Shown here: piece after piece, positions 8,765-13,173 of the stretch
How the letters are laid out: every line of letters starts with the position of its first letter
Position numbering within the stretch: position 1 is the first letter of the stretch
Source of the DNA: Bacteroidota bacterium
Lineage (GTDB): Bacteria > Bacteroidota > Bacteroidia > B-17B0 > B-17BO
Direction: 5' to 3'
DNA length: 13,173 nt
Assembly: GCA_947462425.1 (NCBI GenBank)
Contig: CANHPI010000032.1
Coordinates: forward strand, 1-13,173
The notes under the pieces: generated by a model
The model's database searches: none
The model's input: the letters and a program-made list of their open reading frames with translations, nothing else
Told to the model about the DNA's origin: nothing
Translations under genes and position numbers: made by a program

Positions 8765-9870
8765 AAGTAGGAATTATTGGAGGTGGAATAAATTCTGCAG
8801 TAGGCAATGCTCATTTGGCTGCAATAAGGTTATCAAACAATTTTCAAATTGTAGCTGCATCTTTTAGTAGAGATAATAAAATCAATACAGAAACTGCAGA
8901 AACTGTTGGAATATCACTAAACAAGTTATATTCAAATTATGAAAAAATGATCGATGACAATATTGATTTATTAGATTTTGTTATAATCTTAACTCCAACT
9001 AATCAACATATGGAACAAGTCATTTATGTATTAAACAAAAATTTAAATGTGGTTTGTGAAAAAGCTTTAACTTTTTCTGTAAATAATGCAATAAATATTC
9101 AACAAGTTTTACATAAATCTAAAGCCCAATTGTTTGTTATTTATAATTATCTGGGTTATCCTATGGTTAAAGAGCTTAGTGCAATAATTGAAAAAGGGGA
9201 GATTGGTAATATTTTTTCAATTCAAATTGAAATGCCTCAAGAAGGGTTTATCAAAACTACTAATGGAGTTTTGTCTAAGCCTCAATCTTGGAGACTTCAT
9301 GATAACGAATTAATACCTACTCTATCATTAGATTTAGGTGTTCATTTGCATAGTTTAATTAAATTTATTACTAAACTAGTTCCAATAAGTGTTGTTGCTA
9401 TTTCAAAATCAAGAGGTAATTTTACTGAAATCACTACCGAAATAAATACAATTATTGAATGTTCCAATGATGTTATTTGCAATATGTGGTACAGCAAAAC
9501 TGCACTTGGACATAGAAATGGTATGAAAATTCGAGTTTACGGGTCAAAAGGGAGTGTTTTTTGGGAGCAAATAAATCCAGAATATATAACTTTTAATGAT
9601 ATTGATGGTGGACGCATTATTTTAGACAGGAACTCTCCAAAAATTGAAATTGCAAATAGTAATAATTATAACCTTTTTAAAGGAGGCCATCCAACTGGTT
9701 TTATTGAAGCTTTAGCTAATTATTACAATGATATTTATAAAGCTTTTATTAATAAAGATATTAATATGTCAAAACAAAATGTTTACGGAATTGAAGAATC
9801 CATTGAGGGGCTAAAGTTATTTGAAGCAATCAATAAATCTTCAAATTCTAAAAGTTGGGAACAAGTTTGA
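8758..9870 (+). CDS. Gfo/Idh/MocA family NAD(P)-dependent oxidoreductase
   Basis: Such enzymes oxidise or reduce sugar or inositol hydroxyl/keto groups using NAD(P)(H). The 370 residues have an N-terminal Rossmann fold with GIIGGG (5-10) followed by NSAVGNAH, the cofactor-site motif CEKAL (Lys102; the usual third residue Pro is Ala here), NYLGYPMVKE (130-139), the catalytic-type DLGVH (Asp192, His196), then a C-terminal Gfo/Idh/MocA_C domain with GMKIRVYGSKGSVFW and GGHPTGFIEALANYY. These late motifs match a large Gfo/Idh/MocA clade I recognise but whose substrates are mostly unassigned. The start overlaps the DAHP synthase gene by 7 bases. DegT aminotransferases paired with Gfo/Idh/MocA dehydrogenases are known for 3-amino sugars (WbpB/WbpE, NtdC/NtdA, RifL/RifK), so it may create the keto group that the 6379 enzyme aminates, or modify the DAHP synthase product. 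Confidence 0.87.
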   Translation: MLKVGIIGGGINSAVGNAHLAAIRLSNNFQIVAASFSRDNKINTETAETVGISLNKLYSNYEKMIDDNIDLLDFVIILTPTNQHMEQVIYVLNKNLNVVCEKALTFSVNNAINIQQVLHKSKAQLFVIYNYLGYPMVKELSAIIEKGEIGNIFSIQIEMPQEGFIKTTNGVLSKPQSWRLHDNELIPTLSLDLGVHLHSLIKFITKLVPISVVAISKSRGNFTEITTEINTIIECSNDVICNMWYSKTALGHRNGMKIRVYGSKGSVFWEQINPEYITFNDIDGGRIILDRNSPKIEIANSNNYNLFKGGHPTGFIEALANYYNDIYKAFINKDINMSKQNVYGIEESIEGLKLFEAINKSSNSKSWEQV

Positions 9871-9885
9871 ATTTAAATAATTAAA

Positions 9886-11016
9886 ATGAAAGTATTATTA
9901 TTAGACACAAATTTATCTTCAGTACCAATTTATAATTATTTAGTTAACCTTGGATATGAAGTTTTTGTTGTAGGCACAAATAAAGATGATACAATTGCAA
10001 TCTCTTGTAGAAATTATATTCAGTTAGATTATTCTGATGTAGAATTGGTTTCAGAATTTGTTATAAATAATGAAATTGACATCGTTTTACCAGGTTGTAA
10101 CGATATCTCATACAAAACCGCTTCAATAATAAATGAAAATAAATTAAATAAATTAAACATTTTAAATATCTCTTCTTCAAACATTAATGAAGTTATAAAT
10201 AATAAAAATAAATTTAAAAAGTTTGCATTAGAGCATAAGCTTAAAGTCCCAAAGTTGTATTTAAAAAATGAAATTGATGATATATATATTAGTAAGTTAA
10301 TTGTAAAGCCAGTAGATTCATATAGTGGTAATGGTGTTTCAGTATTATCTGATTTTTCTACTTCTGAATTGATTAATGCGATAGAATTTGCAGAGTCAAA
10401 TTCTATTACAGGAGAGTGTATAATTGAAGAATTTGTTTCAGGTAATTTATATAGTCATAGTGCATTTATTAAAGATGGAGATTATTTTTGCGATTTTATA
10501 GTACAAGAATTCTGTACTGTAAATCCTTATTCTGTTGATACTAGCTGGGTTATTGATAATGATAAATTTCATTTATACAATGAAATAAGAATTGAAGTCG
10601 AAAAAATATTTAAGAAACTTAAATTATGTGATGGATTAATTCACACTCAGTTTATAGTTGATGGAGATGATTTCTGGATTTTAGAAGTAACTAGGAGATG
10701 TCCTGGTGACCTATATAGTAAATTAATTGAATATTCTACAGGATTCAATTATTCTAAAAGCTATGTTGACTTTATCATAAATAAACTTCCATCGGTAAGC
10801 AATAAAATTGTTAAAAAGAACATTCTCAGGAAAACAATAACTTTTAAAGATGAGTTTTTTTGGTTTTCACTTGAAAATAAAAATGAAAAAATTCATATTA
10901 TTGAATTTTTTCCTCTTTCTGTTTCTGGTAAAAAAATGCAGATTGCGCCTAAAGGTAGAGCTGGAATAGTATTTTATTCATCACCTTCAACTTTTAACAT
11001 TAATAATTTATCATAG
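9886..11016 (+). CDS. ATP-grasp superfamily ligase-like protein
   Basis: ATP-grasp enzymes activate a carboxylate as an acyl phosphate and join it to an amine, thiol or other nucleophile. The 376 residues show a Rossmann-like pre-ATP-grasp domain (MKVLLLDTN, then VLPGCND at 67-73), a central lid and nucleotide site (KLIVKPVDSYSGNGVSVL at 137-154; IIEEFVSG at 179-186) and the metal-site segment HTQFIVDGDDFWILEVTRR (253-271). Glu267 is the expected metal ligand, but the usual following Asn is Thr269, giving EVT instead of EVN. PGDLY (273-277) follows. It begins 15 bases after the oxidoreductase gene and closes the compact cassette. A plausible job is an amide bond between an amino sugar and an acid made by the neighbouring enzymes; the specific substrates cannot be read. 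The ATP-grasp fold call is firm, the ligase reaction less so. Confidence 0.82.
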   Translation: MKVLLLDTNLSSVPIYNYLVNLGYEVFVVGTNKDDTIAISCRNYIQLDYSDVELVSEFVINNEIDIVLPGCNDISYKTASIINENKLNKLNILNISSSNINEVINNKNKFKKFALEHKLKVPKLYLKNEIDDIYISKLIVKPVDSYSGNGVSVLSDFSTSELINAIEFAESNSITGECIIEEFVSGNLYSHSAFIKDGDYFCDFIVQEFCTVNPYSVDTSWVIDNDKFHLYNEIRIEVEKIFKKLKLCDGLIHTQFIVDGDDFWILEVTRRCPGDLYSKLIEYSTGFNYSKSYVDFIINKLPSVSNKIVKKNILRKTITFKDEFFWFSLENKNEKIHIIEFFPLSVSGKKMQIAPKGRAGIVFYSSPSTFNINNLS

Positions 11017-11150
11017 ATTATAAAGTGAATTAATAATAAAATTTTCATCAATATATACTAAATAAATTATTATTTATAAAAAAACAAACATCTTATTAAA
11101 TTAAAAATATTTTCAATCTTAACATATAATTTTAAAATGAATAAATAATT
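11017..11150. other. A/T-rich intergenic gap, 134 bases
   Basis: No coding content: stops occur in every frame on the plus strand. Line 11041-11100 contains only 6 G/C of 60 by hand count. A short all-A/T inverted repeat (TAAATAA, loop ATTA, TTATTTA) lies near 11059-11076. I cannot find a convincing Bacteroidota promoter pair. The gap ends the tight gene packing seen from 4944 to 11016 and may hold a terminator or a weak promoter for the methyltransferase gene. Confidence 0.5.
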
Positions 11151-11984
11151 ATGAATATTAATAAATTTATTGAAAGTGAAAAGTTATACTTTGAGCCAAT
11201 GTTGCAAAGGCAAAATAAGTATTCAAAAATTGAGTTAGATAATTTTAGAACTGAAACAGTAAGTGAAAGAAGAGCAAGAGTTTCAAAAGAACTTTTTGAA
11301 TTTTGCGGTGGAACAGTTTTGCACGGGCCTTTTAAAGGGTTAAAACTTACATCAAATACTTGGTGGGGTGGTAATGACTTGGGTTCAATGTGTTTTGGAT
11401 TGTATGAAAAAGAACTTTTGGATTTTCTATATTCTGATTTATTATTAGGTAGAGATATATTTATCGATATTGGTGCAGCTGATGGTTATTATGCTATTGG
11501 TTTATTAAAGTCAAAACGAGTGAATAAAGCAATATGTTTTGAACTTACTTCAGAAGGAAGGAATACAATTGATAAGAATTGGAAATTAAATGAACAACCA
11601 GGACAGATTGAAATTATGGGTGATGTTTTTAAAGATTTTAAATTAAATATAACAAAAGTTGATTTAAATAAAACTATAGTTTTAATTGATATAGAAGGTG
11701 CGGAATTTTCGTTCTTGGACATTGAAATATTAAGAACACTAAAAGAAGCCGTAATAGTAATTGAAATTCATAATTGGATTCCAAATTTTATTGATGTTTA
11801 CTCTAAATTTTTAAAAGATGCAAATGAATTTTTTGATATAGAGATTCTAGATAGAAAAGAAAGAGATACTTTGATGTTTGAAGAATTAAGATCTTTAACT
11901 GATGATAATAGATTATTGTTGACTTCCGAGGCTAGACCTTGTGTTATGAGATTCTTAATTCTTAATCCTAAGAATCAAAAATAA
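11151..11984 (+). CDS. FkbM-like SAM-dependent methyltransferase
   Basis: A class I Rossmann-fold methyltransferase likely to O-methylate a sugar or glycan-related hydroxyl in the cytoplasm. The 277 residues contain the SAM motif FIDIGAADGYYAIG (104-117), an acidic residue Glu131 (CFELTSEG) at the ribose-binding strand, and LIDIEGAEFSFLD (178-190), which is the signature block of FkbM family enzymes. IEIHNW (204-209) follows. The N-terminal 100 residues contain FCGGTVLHGPFKGLKL (51-66) and TWWGGNDLGS (70-79), as seen in FkbM-type proteins of polysaccharide loci. The gene stands alone between two A/T-rich gaps, unlike the overlapping genes upstream, so it may be separately transcribed or separately acquired. 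A tiny ATG-AAT-AAA-TAA run sits just before the start. The acceptor is not predictable. Confidence 0.8.
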   Translation: MNINKFIESEKLYFEPMLQRQNKYSKIELDNFRTETVSERRARVSKELFEFCGGTVLHGPFKGLKLTSNTWWGGNDLGSMCFGLYEKELLDFLYSDLLLGRDIFIDIGAADGYYAIGLLKSKRVNKAICFELTSEGRNTIDKNWKLNEQPGQIEIMGDVFKDFKLNITKVDLNKTIVLIDIEGAEFSFLDIEILRTLKEAVIVIEIHNWIPNFIDVYSKFLKDANEFFDIEILDRKERDTLMFEELRSLTDDNRLLLTSEARPCVMRFLILNPKNQK

Positions 11985-12131
11985 TTAAGTATTCTATTTT
12001 AATATTAAAAATGCCGAAAAAATTCTTTTGTTTGATTTACTCAGTAGACCTAAATTATTTCAATTAATTTAAAAAAAAATATCAAATTTTAGTATTTAAA
12101 ATTCTAAGTATAGCAATTAAAAATAATATAA
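11985..12131. other. A/T-rich intergenic gap, 147 bases
   Basis: No open frame of note. It holds a run of nine A residues (12071-12079) and an all-A/T inverted repeat AATTTTA, loop GTATT, TAAAATT (12085-12103). A TTTTG (12026-12030) sits 20 bases before TAAATTAT (12051-12058), a spacing like Bacteroidota promoters, but the second element matches TAnnTTTG poorly. No confident regulatory call is possible. Confidence 0.45.
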
Positions 12132-13067
12132 ATGCAAAATAACTTGATGGTTTCTGTAAAAATGATTACTTATAATCATGAAAATTTTATTGCTCAAGCT
12201 ATAGAAGGTATATTAATGCAAGAAACTAATTTTTTTTATAATTTAATTATTGCAGATGATTGTTCTCCTGATAATACAGAAGAAATAGTTAAAAATATAA
12301 TTTTAACTAATCCTAAAGGGCATTTGATTAAATATTTTAGACAAAAAAAAAATATAGGAATTAAACTTAATGGAATATTTGGACTGAATCAATGCAACGG
12401 TAAATATATTGCACTTTGCGAGGGTGACGACTATTGGACTGATCCATATAAACTACAAAAACAAGTTGATTTTTTAGAATCGCATTCAGATGTATCTGTG
12501 TGTTTTCATGATTATATGGTATTTAATGAAAATACATTATCGCCGTCTAAACTTGATGCTCAATCAAATCAACCTATTGATTTGCAGAATTTCTTTTTCA
12601 GTTCATATAATGAATCTAAATATTGGGTGACTCAACCATTAACAGCAGTTTTTAGAAGTTCTTCGTTAGACATGTCAATTTTTGAATATTATAATAAATT
12701 TAAAGATTATCATTTATTTTATCATCTTCTACAATCTGGTAAAGGTTATTATATGTCAGATATAATGGGTGTATACAGGCAACATCAAATGGGTGTATTT
12801 ACTTCACTATCTAAATTAGCAAGAATGGAGGAGGATTATAAAATAAAACGAGATATCTATTTAGTTAATAATGATAAAAATTATAAAGGTTTTTATGAAG
12901 GTGCTGCAGCTTTATATCTGCTTACCTTACTTAAAACGAAGCCTTTGGATAGTAATAAAATATATTTATTATTAAATGATTGTTATAGATTTTCAATTCT
13001 TTCTTTTGGTATCATAATTATAAAATTTATATACTACGGAATCATTTCGCTATTTAAAAAACTTTAA
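12132..13067 (+). CDS. Family 2 (GT-A fold) glycosyltransferase
   Basis: A predicted inverting glycosyltransferase that adds one sugar from a nucleotide donor to the lipid-linked repeat unit on the cytoplasmic face of the inner membrane. The 311 residues open with VSVKMITYNHENFIAQAIEG (7-26), the usual GT2 nucleotide-binding start. Asp42-Asp43 lie in IADDCSPDN, and the DxD-like metal site is Asp99-Asp100 in CEGDDYWTDPYKLQKQ (96-111). VYRQHQMGVF (214-223) matches the late conserved block of this subgroup. Residues about 287-307 are strongly hydrophobic and end in FKKL, suggesting membrane association. It is separated from the methyltransferase gene by 147 bases and followed after 49 bases by another GT2 start. 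Donor and acceptor are unknown; candidates are the UDP-Xyl, UDP-GlcA or UDP-GalNAcA made upstream. Confidence 0.88.
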   Translation: MQNNLMVSVKMITYNHENFIAQAIEGILMQETNFFYNLIIADDCSPDNTEEIVKNIILTNPKGHLIKYFRQKKNIGIKLNGIFGLNQCNGKYIALCEGDDYWTDPYKLQKQVDFLESHSDVSVCFHDYMVFNENTLSPSKLDAQSNQPIDLQNFFFSSYNESKYWVTQPLTAVFRSSSLDMSIFEYYNKFKDYHLFYHLLQSGKGYYMSDIMGVYRQHQMGVFTSLSKLARMEEDYKIKRDIYLVNNDKNYKGFYEGAAALYLLTLLKTKPLDSNKIYLLLNDCYRFSILSFGIIIIKFIYYGIISLFKKL

Positions 13068-13116
13068 ATTCATTCAATTTAAAAATTGTTAGATTAAATA
13101 AATATAATTAAAACAC

Positions 13117-13173
13117 ATGATAGATTCACCAATTATTTCTATAATAATACCATTATATAATGGAGAAAAATAC
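13117..13173 (+). CDS. Family 2 glycosyltransferase, N-terminal fragment (3' end outside window)
   Basis: Nineteen codons from ATG 13117 to the window end read MIDSPIISIIIPLYNGEKY. The SIIIPLYNGEKY segment is the classic first beta strand and loop of GT-A family 2 glycosyltransferases. The gene continues past the window. The gap to the previous gene is 49 bases, so the two are probably co-transcribed. The short length limits certainty, but the motif is distinctive. Confidence 0.78.
   Translation, partial: MIDSPIISIIIPLYNGEKY

Noticed and set aside
11137..11148. Three-codon open frame ATG-AAT-AAA-TAA just before the methyltransferase start
   Set aside because: Such tiny frames are expected by chance in A/T-rich leaders, and nothing suggests an attenuator or leader peptide.
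12026..12058. Possible promoter before the glycosyltransferase gene (TTTTG, 20 bases, TAAATTAT)
   Set aside because: Spacing is plausible but the second element lacks the TTTG core; kept only as a remark in the intergenic entry.
13075..13088. Inverted repeat CAATTT-AA-AAATTG after the first glycosyltransferase gene
   Set aside because: Only 6 bp, nearly all A-T, two-base loop and no following T tract; too weak for a terminator.

Overview
The window looks like part of a surface-polysaccharide (O-antigen, capsule or exopolysaccharide) locus from a low-GC member of the Bacteroidota, most likely a Flavobacteriaceae species close to Flavobacterium. I infer this from the very A/T-rich DNA, the A-rich leaders before start codons with no clear Shine-Dalgarno sequence, and the character of the proteins. 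All twelve genes read on the plus strand and two are cut by the window ends. No tRNA, rRNA, CRISPR array, insertion sequence or integrase is visible.

Left edge (1-250): the last 63 codons of the housekeeping gene for adenosylhomocysteinase, then a short A/T-rich gap. Nucleotide-sugar block (251-4922): two dehydrogenase-plus-SDR pairs. The first is UDP-glucose 6-dehydrogenase with UDP-glucuronate decarboxylase, giving UDP-GlcA and UDP-xylose. The second is a TviB/WbpO-type UDP-GlcNAc 6-dehydrogenase with a TviC/WbpP-type UDP-GlcNAc 4-epimerase, giving UDP-GalNAcA. Export: a Wzx-like flippase (4944-6386).

Unusual core (6379-11016): four tightly packed genes, with overlaps of 8, 11 and 7 bases (the first with the flippase gene) and then a 15-base gap. 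They encode a VioA-like DegT/DnrJ/EryC1/StrS aminotransferase, a complete type II DAHP synthase, a Gfo/Idh/MocA oxidoreductase and an ATP-grasp ligase-like protein. A shikimate-type C-C condensing enzyme inside a glycan locus is unexpected. The set could make a modified or acylated amino sugar, or an amino-sugar-derived ulosonic acid. The enzyme classes come from clear motifs; the shared pathway is inference.

Right part (11017-13173): an FkbM-like methyltransferase flanked by two gaps of 134 and 147 bases that are almost pure A/T, then a family 2 glycosyltransferase, then the first 19 codons of a second family 2 glycosyltransferase cut by the window end. No polymerase (Wzy), initiating glycosyl-phosphate transferase or Wza/Wzc export gene is present, so the locus must continue outside the window. 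Hand counts on sample lines suggest base composition falls from about 40-48% G+C in the first sugar genes to about 13-23% in the later ones, consistent with a strain-variable, acquired right side.
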